Assembly: GCA_015680685.1 (NCBI GenBank)
Contig: MNCI01014441.1
Coordinates: forward strand, 778,278 to 832,909
Direction of reading: 5' to 3'
Source of the DNA: Gnetum montanum
Lineage: Eukaryota > Streptophyta > Gnetopsida > Gnetales > Gnetaceae
DNA length: 54,632 nucleotides
Shown: positions 1-11,104 of the stretch, in pieces
How positions within the stretch are numbered: position 1 is the first letter of the stretch
Layout: each line of letters begins with the position of its first letter
Program-made: the position numbers and the translations under genes
The notes under the pieces: model-generated
Seen by the model: the letters and a program-made list of their open reading frames with translations, nothing else
Databases searched by the model: none
What the model was told of the DNA's origin: nothing

Positions 1-67
1 TATGCTGTCGACTGTCTCTTGTGTTAGTCCTAGGTGGTGAAGTGCTCTTGTGTGAAGAAGAAGACAT
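1..67 (-). pseudogene. Element A: start of gag, cut by window edge
   Basis: Minus-strand ATG at 67-65 opens a frame beginning MSSSSHKSTSPPR, nearly the same as the gag start of element B (MSSSSNKSTSPPR at 27630). It lies about 130 bases inside the primer binding site, as in B. Only about 22 codons are in the window, so nothing can be said about the rest. By family, gag makes the capsid of the retrotransposon particle in the cytoplasm. I infer that element A extends leftwards beyond the window and belongs to the same family as B. Confidence 0.75.
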
Positions 68-194
68 TTTCGTCTTGTTCAGTGTGTGACTTACCGTTGT
101 CTTATCTTTTCTTTGATCAATCCTAAGGGTTTGCTCTAACGTCCAAACAATATGGATGATTTCCTATGTTCTACGTAGCGCACAAAAAACTAAG

Positions 195-212
195 TCCCTA
201 GCAATGGTGCCA
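195..212 (-). promoter_or_regulatory. Primer binding site of element A (tRNA-Asp type)
   Basis: TCCCTAGCAATGGTGCCA on plus resembles the 3' end of plant tRNA-Asp (GUC), known to end CCCCGGCAACGGCGCCA, with a few transitions. It abuts the LTR after one base, the normal place where minus-strand DNA synthesis is primed. The changes mean this copy would prime poorly. Confidence 0.75.
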
Positions 213-213
213 A

Positions 214-975
214 TGATGAGTGGCGAGGTACCCCTACATTCAACCATATGAATATGAGCATTTCACACACGATCCAGTCGAACTCGAAGGACTAAGTGCT
301 TACGCGCCCTAATGGAACACTCAAGGTTAATCAATCGTTGTCTTCCTAAACTTACTTATATTATCACGGTTGTATGGTTAAGTAAGCTTGAGGCACATGA
401 TTTTTATAACGTTTATCTTTTTAATGTCTTATGATAATAGGGGAAGGTAAGGAGAACTAAGTGACTAACTTTCATTAACTATTCACTAACTAAGTTCTAA
501 TTATCCTAACACCAATATCCATTCCCACTTGTTGCACACATCCTAAACCAGTGCAACGCTGCTGGGATTACCAAACGTTACTCGTTACTAGGTTACCAAG
601 CTCTACACACATGCTCGAAGCGGTCGTACTAAGTGTACTTAACTAGGAGAGTCAAGGATTGAGAGAGAGATTAATTAATGAGAAAAGCATTTAAACATTC
701 AAAAATAATTAATTACTATTTAGCTTAATCCACATGCTGTAAGGTTTATCATAAATTTCATCTTTATTGCTGTACACAAATGTGTGCTCAGGTACAATTT
801 TCTCGAATAAAGATCAGTTCACTTTAAGACTCCTACTGCGGGCACATGGAAATTATTCTAACTCTGGAATGGTAAAACTACAAGATTTTTTCTAATGGTC
901 TAAGTCTAAGTGCCTAGAACAAGGAAAGCCACCTCTTATTTATAGAAATTATGGCAGGCTAAGTGCTACCCATCA
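214..975 (-). repeat. 5' LTR of element A
   Basis: It starts TGATGAGTGGCGAGG and ends CCCATCA on plus, so on minus it is a TG...CA LTR followed by the primer site. It aligns over most of its length with the B LTRs (18786 and 27777). A TATA box reads CTATAAATAAGAGG on minus at 945-932, and AATAAA-type polyadenylation words follow downstream. The U3 end is shorter than in B and lacks the GATATC-rich stretch. The other LTR is outside the window. The next five bases, CGAAG, should be its target duplication. Confidence 0.85.
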
Positions 976-2450
976 CGAAGAAGTATTGGAATGACTGGTG
1001 GAAGCCAGGAAACTACTTTTGAAGATCTTTGATCTTGCAAATGAAATTACTGTAATCCAATTGCAGTTTCTGGAGATGAAGGGTAAACTCCTTATCACCA
1101 ACGCCCAACTAAAGGTAGCCAACACTAAGAACCAATGGTTGGTTGTCGAGGTTGTAGAGTTACAAAATCATCTCTCTGATACCAGCATTCTTAGTCTAGA
1201 ACTCATGAGGGATGAAGCTTTTTAACAACTTCAACACATATTTTGAGAGGGTAAGAATGCAAAGGAGGTAATGGTCCTTGAGGCATCCTTGTCGAAGGCC
1301 ATGATGTTCAACGCTAATAAGGACTTGTCATAAGTCTCCAAGGAAAACTTGGTCTTAACTAAAGATAATCATTACCTGTGGAATGTTGAGCAACAGAAGG
1401 GCTAGATGGTCAAATGTATTCACCAATAGCAAGAGTAGCTAGTCAAGGTTAACATTTATTTAAGAAGGTTTGTAGTAGAGAATAGAAATCTCTCGATGAA
1501 GGAAGTCTACGCACTTCATTAGAAAATGACCATTGAGGTAGTCGCCTGAAAAAATGAGGCACTAAAATTTGAATACATAAAAAATAATTTTAGGGACTAG
1601 GTTGAAATTCTCAAGGAGGTTAATCAGAAGGAGATTCAATTGGAAAAGATTAAGTTGAACAAGGCTCTCTAGTACCTCTAACAAAGAGGCAATGTGTGCT
1701 AGCTTAACTTTGATGGACTGAATGTGTATAATAAGGTAGAAATCTACCTAAAGGAGTTATAGATTTAGAAGATAATGAAGTACATGGAGCTTGCTAACCT
1801 TCATTATGCAAACATGTTTATGTTAATAGCTAAAGACTAAGGAGAGAATTGGAGAAATAAGTTGCCAATTTCTACCTTTTTTATAAAGCAATATTCAAAC
1901 ATCATAAGGAGATCAAGTAGTAGTTCAAGACAACCAATGCCTAGCTTAAAGTTTTCAAGAGGACATTCACTAATCAATGATCTATTACTAAGAACCTAGC
2001 TAGAAGAATGAATAATTACCAGAAATTGAAGAACTTGGTAAAGGTGTTTGATGTCAAATGTAAATAATTTTTAACATGATTTATCAGCATGAAGGAATTG
2101 TTCTCTTCAATGCCATTCTCATGGAACATCCCTTTTCTAGCCCACATTGGTAAAGCCATGCAAAGTTTCTATGACCCACATAGCAAAGAGGAAAAAATGA
2201 AAGTAGTACTGGATGCTTTCAAACTTCTGTCAAAAGAAGTAGTAGTAGTCAGTCAACCTCAGCCACATCCATTGCCACCAACATTAGAACTTGGTGAAGG
2301 ACCTTTAGCATCATAGGAGCCCCCACCTCTAGGTACTATTTGAGAATTTGCCTCATCTTCAACAACTTGGAAACACTTGTTGAAATTTTTGTAGTGTTTA
2401 ATTTTGTTGTAAAGGACACTAATTTTTGTAATCCCATAAAATCTAGCTCT
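976..2450 (+). pseudogene. Element H: 3' ORF encoding a long coiled-coil protein, decayed
   Basis: Frame 2 from about 980, moving to frame 1 by about 2089, reads as one long helical protein rich in Glu, Lys, Leu and Asn with heptad-like spacing (for example KEVNQKEIQLEKIKLNKAL near 1615-1670). About 15 stops interrupt it, mostly TAG where CAG is expected. It ends with a proline-rich tail containing EPPPLGT near 2318-2340, shortly before the polypurine tract and 3' LTR. The G 3' ORF ends similarly with ESPPPGTT. The 5' part of this ORF is cut off by the insertion of element A. The position corresponds to the extra ORF after integrase in Athila-like elements. No signal peptide or membrane segment is seen, so I do not call it an envelope protein. 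Function unknown. Confidence 0.6.
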
Positions 2451-2560
2451 CAAAGTTAATGGAGTTAGTTCAATTGTTTAGTAGTTAATAAATTTCATAC
2501 TTTTTCAAATTTTGTAAGAAGCTCGATCCTACTTTTGTTCACTCCAGGAAGAGTTTTTAG

Positions 2561-2575
2561 TTAGTCATGGGGGTA
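2561..2575 (+). promoter_or_regulatory. Polypurine tract of element H
   Basis: TTAGTCATGGGGGTA lies directly before the TG of the LTR. The same arrangement, (C/T)GTGGGGGTA or similar before TGATG, precedes the 3' LTRs of B, C and G. By family this is the plus-strand primer for reverse transcription. Confidence 0.75.
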
Positions 2576-3430
2576 TGATGAGTCATGAGTAGATAGGCTA
2601 CATTGATAGGCATCTGTTGATGTAGCCCCATTGATGGGCATATGTTAACATAGCCTCATCGATGCAGATGTGTCAACGTTGATGTAGGTGAAGCCTATAT
2701 AAATGCAGTCACTACCTATATATATGACATTCAAAGCTAGTAGCATAGCGAAGCCCTTGCAATTTAGTTTCTCTAGAGATAGAATATTTTTCCTCTATGT
2801 GTTTACAATGTGAATTAAAGAGATTGTATGGATCTTTATTTGAATGCTATGTACCTGAACATATTGGTGTGAATGGCAATAAAGTGGACATTTTTTATCT
2901 TTATTGTAGCACTTAGATTAGTTTAATCTTTTCTATTTGCACTTTAATTTAATAATATTAATTAGTTAATATACTTAATCATAAATGCATAAGTACAACC
3001 ACTTCAAGCATAACATATTACACTTGGTATCCCAGTAGTAGATATTTGGTACATCTAGTAATGTTTGCTTGATAACCCAGTAGTGTTGATATGAGTTCGA
3101 GATGTGTATGGTAAGTGGAAATGACTACTTATGTTAGGATAGTTAGTCACCGAATTAGCTAAGTAGTTAAATAGTTAATTATTAAATCTTTATTTACTTA
3201 CTTAGCCGTTAGGATAAAAACTATATAAAAAAATAAATAAAAATAAAAATCATAAGCCTTTACTCAAATTTAACCATATGTGAGTTAGGAAGATCGATTA
3301 TATGACCCCTTGCTTCATAGTTTAAGACTATGAATAAACTTAGAAACTAAAGTCCATAGAATTTGACTAGATCATTGGTGCATGCTTGTGATTCATATGG
3401 TTGGGTGTAGGGGATACATGCTACTCATCA
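2576..3430 (+). repeat. 3' LTR of element H
   Basis: It is 855 bases, TGATGAGTCATGAG to CTACTCATCA. U3 holds three copies of a roughly 28-base repeat (2594-2678) just before a TATA box (CCTATATAAATGC, about 2692-2704). Further in are the family words GATCTTTATTTGAATG and AATAAAG. The five bases after it (CCTAT) would be the target duplication; the partner is outside the window. Element H is on plus and is disrupted by element A at 975/976. Confidence 0.8.
2594..2678 (+). repeat. Three tandem 28-base repeats in U3 of H
   Basis: Units start TAGGCTACATTG, TAGCCCCATTG and TAGCCTCATCG, each about 28-29 bases and similar along their length. They lie immediately upstream of the TATA box, where LTR enhancers usually sit. 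An enhancer role is inference. Confidence 0.6.
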
Positions 3431-3833
3431 CCTATTTATTAAGCATAAAAGTTTTGGGCCAAAAGTCTTAGGATATAGGCTAGATAAAGGTTTTATCATC
3501 ATTGTAGTCTTTTCCCAACAAAATGGAATTAGCTACATGAGTTCTTTTTTGCCACTCACCTCTATGAAGATATTTATTTATTTACAGTATCTTCAAATCA
3601 TCTTTTGTTATTTTTTCCTATGTCTTCTTTGGTCTTTCTTTTCATGGCTTTCCTAAAATAATGATGTAGCAACTTTTTTTATAGGCTCATTTTCTGATCT
3701 TCTTTTTGCACATGTCCAAACCATCTAAGCCACCATTCTTATAGATTATCTGAAATAGAAGCCCCTCTAAGTCTTCCTCAAATTTCTATATTATGTAGTT
3801 TATCTCTTCTAGTAATATTAAACATCCATCTAA
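3431..3833 (-). pseudogene. C-terminal end of an old LINE ORF2
   Basis: Read on minus, the stretch contains WFGHVQK near 3730-3710, the conserved (R)W(Y/F)GHV motif near the C-terminus of RTE/L1-type LINE ORF2 proteins, followed by the basic region and the His/Val-Gly end with many stops and frameshifts. A 3' tail of ATGATGATAA-like sequence follows near 3500. It is older than, and flanked by, elements H and D. Only the last 130 or so codons remain. Confidence 0.6.
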
Positions 3834-3893
3834 GAATTTTCATTTAAGATAGCAAACCTAGTTATTATCTTGTAAAATTTCCCCTTTAGTTTT

Positions 3894-4765
3894 TGATGAA
3901 TCATATTTTTCATGGGCCTTGATATCATAACGTTGATATTGAGGATTTGATATTGGAGCACAAATGACAATGTCAGATACCTGATATCGTAGTGTCTATT
4001 TTCGCCTATAAATATGCACGTGCTCGCCATATATTTGGCAATCTTTTGGCCATTTCTGTAGGTAGACTCTTGTAATTTGTTTTTGTAGTTTGAGAGAACA
4101 ATAAGTGAGTGCTCATAGTGCGTATCTGTGTTAGTTGTATGATGTCTTATTTGAGTGGCAATGTACCTGGACACATTTTATGAACAATAATATGATGGAG
4201 ATTAATTCTTATTTATTGCGGTACTTTGACCTATATTAGATTTCCTTTTGATGTAATTTATATTCCATGTACTTGTTTAATATTTACATTTCCATGCACA
4301 TTAATGAATTGGTGGAATCAGCACAACTAGTTCCAAGTATAAACATGTATTCACTTAGTAATCCCAACAATGTTATTGCTTGGTTCACTTAGTAGCGTAG
4401 CACTTGGTAATCCCAGTAGTGAATACATGATATGAGGATGTGTATGGCAAGTTGGGAATGAGCACTTATAGTGCATATGCTATTTTAGACTTTACTTTCC
4501 ATTGTTAATTAGATTAAATAATTAATTTCTCTATTATGATTAGGAGTAGCATAAGGCTATAATAATATCAACCATCATATGCCTCACTTTGGACTAAACC
4601 ATACGTGACAAAGCTACAACTAGTCCAAGTGGGAAGACAACGAATTGAGATTAAGGCATAACAATTTAGATGCCACAACTAGTCCCATCCATAGAGTTCG
4701 ACTGGATCATGCATGAATGCTTATGATTCCTATGGTTGGACGTATAGGGTACTCACCGCTCATCA
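3894..4765 (+). repeat. 5' LTR of element D
   Basis: It is 872 bases, TGATGAATCAT to CCGCTCATCA, followed by a primer site. U3 contains several GATATC or GATATT words and a TATA box CCTATAAATATGC at about 4007-4019. The end carries the CCCAGTAGTG and ACCATATG words shared by the whole superfamily in this window. It is strongly diverged from the LTR at 9464-10322, more than two LTRs of one insertion normally are. Confidence 0.8.
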
Positions 4766-4784
4766 TTGGCACCATTGCCAAGGA
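4766..4784 (+). promoter_or_regulatory. Primer binding site of element D
   Basis: TTGGCACCATTGCCAAGGA directly follows the LTR. It matches the complement of the plant tRNA-Asp 3' end (TGGCGCCGTTGCCGGGGA) with several changes. Confidence 0.7.
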
Positions 4785-4897
4785 GGATGCTAGTTATCTA
4801 GATTAGTTATATTATACGTAATCACTATAAAAGTATTAACAATTTATATTTTGGAAAAAATTAATATTTTATGTCACATAAGTTATCAAATTAAACC

Positions 4898-7400
4898 ATG
4901 TCTTCTTCACAAAGCACCAAGAATACGTCATATGATGAAAACACTAGTAGAAAAAATGATAGGTTCTATACTGAAGAGAATTGGAGTGAACAACCTCAAG
5001 CAGGGGTTTCATATGCTCATTTCCACCCTTACTACATGCAAGGACTACATTTAGCTTGTACAAAATATCCTAGAGGAGATGGAGAAATTCCTAGAACAAG
5101 GAGGGCCTTAAGACCTAGGACCTCTTCTAAACCTAGAAAAGATAGATTAAGGGACCATGGTGGATGATATAGAAGCCATGGTGATTCTCATAGTTCCTCA
5201 TCTTCCCCTTCCTCTTCAACATCTAGTTTTAACAAATATGAACATAGGTATAGAAATAGAGCTTCACTATGGAGTTAAGATAAAGATAAAAATCTAACCC
5301 AAGGGCAAAATCAAATACATCAAAATGAGCATAGATAAGATCATCATAATTAAATAAATAGAAATATAGATTATCACCATGACGTGTCTAATATAAATGA
5401 GTCCTTGTTGGCTACTAGGGACATGACACAAATTAGGGAGGTAGTTCAAATACCTCAAGGGCATCAAAGGGATAGCTACATCAAAAGGCTTGATATGGAC
5501 AACATTCCTAAATTTAGTGGAGGCTATAGTTCTGATTCACAACATCATCTATAACCCTTCCATGATGCCTATGCCTTGAAAAATATAAAACATAAGTGGC
5601 AAAAGCTTAAGCTATTTCCTAGGACACTAGTTGATGAAGCTAAAAATTGGTATAGATTGTTGAAACCAGATTCCAATGGACCACAATGCTAGAACTCTTC
5701 AATGAAAAATACTAAACCTATGCAAGAGTGTCCAACTTGAGAAAAAAAATCCAAGGATGGAAGCAAGAAAATCATGAATTTGTAGATGTGGCCTTGGATG
5801 GATACTATTCTCTACTACATAGATGTCCCAGCCATGGTTTCTCTCAAAAAGAGTAGCTTTTCCACATCATATATGGGCTTCATAATCAAACGAGGGAAAC
5901 CCTTGGGATTTATTCCCAAGGTTGATTATACAAATTGAAAGCCCATTAGATACAAAGGCTAATCGAGCAGGTGGAAAAAGAAAAAGGAGAGCTAGGTAAA
6001 CGAGAGAATGTAGAGAAATATAACTGGGAGGCAACTCTTTAAAAGAAAAGGATCCATATATATGATAATGAAAAAGAGGCAGTTATCAACAAGGGAGTTT
6101 CACAATAAACCTTACTAATACAAAAGTCCATCGATGAGCTTGAAGCAAGGATAGATAAGATGTGGGAGTTGATGAATGATAAAGTTACAACTTATGTAAA
6201 AATCATAAAGGAGAGAGTAATGCAACAAGAATCAAGTGATCAAAATAAGAAAGAGGAAAAAGAACCACAAAAATGAAAAATAAGTGTGGAAGAAGAGGCT
6301 ATAAACTCAACTATAGAAGATGATGATGGATGTGACATCTATTTATATGACCATCTAAAGGGCTATTTCCTAGTCATGTTACATCTACATGAGTATTGGT
6401 CTTTTGCTTTGAATCCCAAGTTTGTACAAAAGCAAATGCCTAGTAAATTATCTTTCTCACAAGGAAATTATCAAGAATCTTACAACCAACCATACTATCC
6501 TAGTGGGACTTCTTATTAGCCATAAAACTACTATCAACCATAGTGGCAAAACCCACAATCATGAGGAAGGCCATTATCAAAACAACACTACCCTTACTGC
6601 TAGCCAAACTTGTATGGATATTATGTTCAATAGCCTATTTCTCCAACTGGTTCTACTTCCTCTACCTCAAATCACTACTACCACTCTCCTGAATATCATC
6701 AACCTGTAACATCTTTTGTGGGATCATCATCTCATGCATCTTGTCCTCCATCATATCCTCAATATTCTCATACTTCCCTCTACCACATATCACTGCCAAC
6801 AACATAGGAAGGTTTGTCACCACAACATCAATGAAAGAATGCCACTTCTGCTATGAACATACACAAAAATCAGAATGCTAGTAGATCTCAACAAAAACCT
6901 CAACAACATCCTTTCTTTAGGGTAGTTTTCTCACATAAGCATAAAACTCATAGACCTACTAATACATCAAAACCATCATAAGGCCAATCTAGTGCAACAC
7001 CCTTCCTCTTTGGAATGATGTCTCCTGATCATACACAAAAGCCAACAACCATCACCACTTGAACACAAGACATAAAAGATAAACTTAGCATTGTAGAGAG
7101 ATAGAAACATCCAAGCATTACTAATGATAAGGGATGCAGTTATGGGTATGAAGTTCAAAATATTAACACAACCCCTATAACAACCCATCATAACGTTCAA
7201 AAACAAGTGTGTGAGCAAAAATAGGCCTACATAGTAACCACTAAAATAGAAGACATGTAGTGGCTTGGAAATGGAAGTACAAAACTATTCAAAGATGCAT
7301 GGAACCAGCCAAACCACTTATTAATTCTTGTTGCGGTCAAGAGCTTAGTCGTGGAGGACATGCCCCATCCTAAATCAAGAACTAATAAGTGTTTTCCACC
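4898..7400 (+). pseudogene. Element D: gag, decayed, with no pol behind it
   Basis: ATG at 4898 starts MSSSQSTKNTSYDENTS, then an acidic-aromatic region (ENWSEQPQAGVSYAH) shared with G. The retrotransposon gag core follows at about 5490-5990 (KWQKLKLFPRTLVDEAKNWY near 5600). A zinc-knuckle relic with Cys and His partly lost (GCDIYLYDHLKG, about 6330-6366) and a Gln/Pro/Tyr-rich tail run to about 7000. The last recognisable codons (KSLVVEDMPHP, near 7342-7374) resemble the polyprotein tails of B and C. Protease, RT, RNase H and integrase are absent, although the flanking parts align with pol-bearing relatives. D therefore looks like a non-autonomous gag-only element. Many stops and shifts. Confidence 0.75.
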
Positions 7401-9463
7401 TTTTTTGTTTTTACAAGTTTTTATCATTTCTCTATTTCTTTCAACATTTTCTAATTATTAATATGTTTTCCATTTCTTGTTATTTTTCTTTTATTTTCTT
7501 TATAATTTTCTCTTTTTATGAATGTGTTTTATGTCTTTGTTAATAAAATTGTTGAGTCATGATGCAAAAGTCAACACTATGTGTTGGGTTTTTGTGCTAT
7601 ACAATCAAGATGATTGGGTAAGTAATTGTGTAAAGTAGTGAAACCACCTCATCCATTCCTCTAGTTCTCTAAATAAAAAGGTCTTTTACCATGGAAGTAG
7701 TTTGGTTCTTCTTTCATGAAACTAAAATTCATCAATGATCATTGTACCCTAAAGAAGGAGGAACAATCAAGTGGGAATGGCAAGGGTGTGACCTTAAAGG
7801 AATTTGTTAGGTTCTCTTCTTAACTTCCCTCATGTGGTTTATGACTCTTCTAGGAATGTATCATCACTCCTCCATTGACTAATAATAGGAAGCTAAAAAT
7901 ATTTATATGGTGTGATTCCCATCCAAAATCATAAAAACATAAAATTAAAAAAAATAATGGGAATTCAAAACACATTCCTTAGACATAATAATGGGCTACA
8001 AGCACTAGTTATGGGGCTAGAAAGACATCTTACCCATGCCTGAAGATGCCCCTCTAACTAAGGCTCTTCTTTTTTTCTTCTCTTTTCTTCTCTTTTTGGA
8101 GTGATGATTGTTATTTGAAGTGGTTGTGGGCTCATGGTGGTAGGTAGGAAGGAACACATTCATGCAAGGTTATTGTTAGAGGTATCGACTTGGTTTGAAC
8201 TTGGATGGATAGGTATGACGATCATTTTAATCACACTTGACATTAGAACCTATTGTAAACATGGTAAAGCAACTTACATCCTCATCTTTGCAATCCCTTT
8301 TCATTCCATTATTCACCTCATTATTCTGTACAATTATGTGTCTTTTAGTTTTGTTTAGTATAATGCAACATCCCAACCAAGGTAGGTGTGTGTTGTTTGG
8401 AACAAAGGCATGGTTTACATTTATCTTCTTGGGTGCCCACAAACATTTATAGAAGTGGTTATACAAGGGCATTATGGCAGAAGCCTACTTTGGAGAGGAT
8501 CCACTTGCATAACTCTTGTTAATCATGGCTTTGAACTAACCTTCACATCTTCCAAAACATCAGTGATGGTTTCTCTGAATTTATGCATGATTTTGAAACT
8601 ACTTCTATTCCATTTCATTAAATTTTCCTACTTTTCTATTTCCATATTCATTAATATTTCTTGGACATATTTTGAACTAGACCTTTGGTTTCAGTTGTTC
8701 AAAAACTTGTGCACTTTTGGAGTTACGCTTATTAGTCATGGGGGCTAAGGATGCTCTTTTTGAAATTTTTCCAACATCCTATTTTTGAAGATTATGGTAA
8801 CTCATAGTGATTAACCAAAATAAGGTTAAAAGCTTGATGATTTTAGTTACCTCATGACCTTGGGCATAGTACACTATCATCACCTTATGCTTAAATGCAA
8901 ACTAAGGGATCCGAAAAGGGTTGTTTATTAAGGAAAATTTACCAAAACTAATGTTGATCCTTTGGTGATTCAGGTGATGCTAAATAAACACCTAAGGAAG
9001 AAGGTATTTTTCCAGGCATAAAGATGAAGCCAAGAGAGGGACAACAGAGGATATGCCCATGGATAAATAGTAGCACATACAAGATTACAGCTTAAACATC
9101 ACATGATTGCTCGATCCATGGGGTGGTGAGAAGAAATTTCAGTCCATTATTCAAGAATTTTTTGCATAACCATAAAAGCATCAACATAATAATCAAGGTT
9201 GGAAGTCTACCACCACTAACGACAACAAGAAGAATCATCTTCAGTGGCTTCTTGAACACCTCTAAAAATTTTGTAATCTTCAATGTTTATCCAATCTTTT
9301 TGTCACTTTGTCATTTTGTCTATATCCACTCAAATAAAATTTTGTAATAGGTACTTAGAGTCAATTAGTAGTTAGAGTCAGTCAATAATCTCATACCTTT
9401 CCAATGTTTTGTAAAGAACTTGTTTCTTCTTTTGTTCACTTGATAAACTAAGGTTTTTCTCAG
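7401..9463 (+). other. Element D: long noncoding region before 3' LTR
   Basis: No convincing gene. It starts with a T-rich repeat (CCTTTTTTGTTTTTACAAG) found at the same place after the polyprotein in B, C and G. It contains the shared words GGGTGTGACCTTAAAGG (about 7784), a pyrimidine tract (8061-8100) and the conserved box ACTTTGGAGAGGATCCACTTG (8487-8507). A decayed relative of the 3' ORF may lie at about 9010-9270. The polypurine tract and the first bases of the LTR seem deleted near 9450-9464. Confidence 0.6.
8484..8509 (+). other. Conserved GGATCC box, element D copy
   Basis: This is the sense-strand version of the box AAGTGGATCCTCCCCAAAGC found on plus in the minus-oriented elements C, B and G. 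It has an extra purine change in D but remains recognisable over about 24 bases. Confidence 0.65.
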
Positions 9464-10322
9464 TGACGATATTAGGTATTTGATCAGGGCACAAGATACA
9501 ATATTGCATATCTGATATCATGGATGTGTGCAGGCCTATAAATACAACACTTAGGCACATCATCTGCACATAGTTTCATTTCACACTTAGCAAAAGTTCA
9601 TCAATCTATTTTCTTAATTTTAGAACTTAGCACTTAGGAGTGTATGCTTGTAGTGTGATGTTTAGTAATTGAACAAATTCTTTATTTGAGTGGAATGAAC
9701 TTGGACACGTTTCATGCACAAAAATAAAGATAAAGATTATTCTACATCATTGCAACATCACTTAATCTTTATTGTTTACACTTAGAATAATTTTATTGTC
9801 TTCACTTAGCTTAATGTTTACTGTTTTCGTTAGTTACTAACTTACTTTCTATGCACTTTACTATTCTTGTTGTTAAGGGGAATGAGTACAATTGATCTCA
9901 AACACTTAAGTGTAACTGCTTGGTAACCCAATAGTACTATCACTTGGTACACCCAGTAGTGTGGTACTTGGTAATCCTAGTAGTAGTTACATGAAGTCCA
10001 AGGTGTGGATGGAAGGTTAGGACTAGATGCTCATTGCCTAGGCTAGATTAAATTCACTTACTATTACTTAGACTTAGAAACCTTTACTCTTACCTTATGT
10101 TTTCTAGAAGAATCATGGCCAACACAACATCATCTATCATATACCTCACTATGAGTTAAACCATATGGCTTGACTTTACTAGCTCATGTGGGAAGATAAT
10201 GATCATGAACTCTAATCAATTACCCACATAATCACATTGTCTTGTCTATGGAATTCAATAGAGATTGTGCATGAACACTTGTATCTCATATGGTTTGGTG
10301 TTGGATACTCCACTGCTCACCA
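9464..10322 (+). repeat. LTR shared by elements D and D2
   Basis: It is about 860 bases. The left edge (TGACGATATTAGG) is uncertain because a small deletion seems to have removed the polypurine tract. U3 has GATATC words and a TATA box (GCCTATAAATACAAC, about 9534-9548). It contains the words CTTGGTAACCCAATAG and CACTTGGTACACCCAG, and aligns better with the F LTR than with the D LTR. It ends GCTCACCA and is followed by a primer site and a gag, so it acts as a 5' LTR for D2, yet it also stands where the 3' LTR of D should be. Confidence 0.7.
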
Positions 10323-10341
10323 TTGGCGCTATTGTTGGGGA
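10323..10341 (+). promoter_or_regulatory. Primer binding site of element D2
   Basis: TTGGCGCTATTGTTGGGGA is the tRNA-Asp complement with three transitions. It directly follows the LTR end. Confidence 0.75.
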
Positions 10342-10461
10342 CAAGTTAATGTTATGCTAAGTAATTGATTTTTCTTAAAGTTCATTGTATCTGAAACACA
10401 AAGTCAAACCTCACAACCATAAGAAAAGCACACTTAAAACATAACATTTAAAAACTATAAT

Positions 10462-11099
10462 ATGACTTCAAACAAAGATCAACCATTACTTGCCAAGGAG
10501 ACAAGAAGAAGCAATGATAGAATCATTGATGAAGAAGAATGGGGGATGCCAATGCAAACAAAAATCACTTATGCTCACATTGATCCTCTCCATTCAGACT
10601 TTACTTTCATCTTCCATCAAGATAATCAAATGATGTGAAGGGACATGGAAGGTAACATAGTCTTGCCTCTAGAACGTGTAGCACTTAACATGCTTCAAAC
10701 TACCTTAAGGGGAATGCATTTGGACTAGATCCAAGAAGGGTATCATGTGACTTAGCACATGAAAAGATCCTATGAACCCACAAAGGAGAAGATGAGGAGA
10801 GATGCTGCCATGAAGATCAAACATGTACATAACAAAGGGAAGCAAATTAACACTTTTATTATCATAGAAGAACTTGATGTTGATTAATTCATTTTAGAAA
10901 AACTCTACCTAAACCATGAGGAGCTATCAAAAACACCTATCATTAGACTAAAGGAAACTATCAAAGCCCAACTTCATTCTACTCTAGTAGAGACACACAA
11001 GGGAAAGGCTACTAACTCAAGATATAAGCGAAACTCTAGGCCAAGGGTTCCTACTAAATCTTATAGAGGAACATACATACAAGAGTCATGAAAGGAAAA
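10462..11099 (+). pseudogene. Element D2: gag, first part
   Basis: ATG at 10462 begins MTSNKDQPLLAKETRRSNDR, closely matching the F gag start at 42270 (MASNKDTSSPTKETRRGNDR). The N-terminal gag region shared by all elements follows (FIFHQDNQMM, then a TGA, then RDMEGNIVLPLERVALNML). The frame is open for long stretches with stops at about 10636, 10726 and 10753. Element C interrupts it at 11100-11104 (CCTAC) and the frame resumes at 31045. D2 and F are members of one family. Confidence 0.8.
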
Positions 11100-11104
11100 C
11101 CTAC

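Noticed and set aside
976-2450. Alternative genetic code with TAG read as Gln
   Set aside because: TAG also replaces Trp (TGG), varies among copies, and is explained by CHG deamination in dead elements.
3830-4174. 114-codon minus-strand frame across the start of the D LTR
   Set aside because: It crosses the LTR edge and has no known motif; the plus-strand promoter and LTR explain the sequence.
8134-8748. Several 70-120 codon frames in the D noncoding region
   Set aside because: No similarity to families and not conserved in the matching regions of B, C or G.
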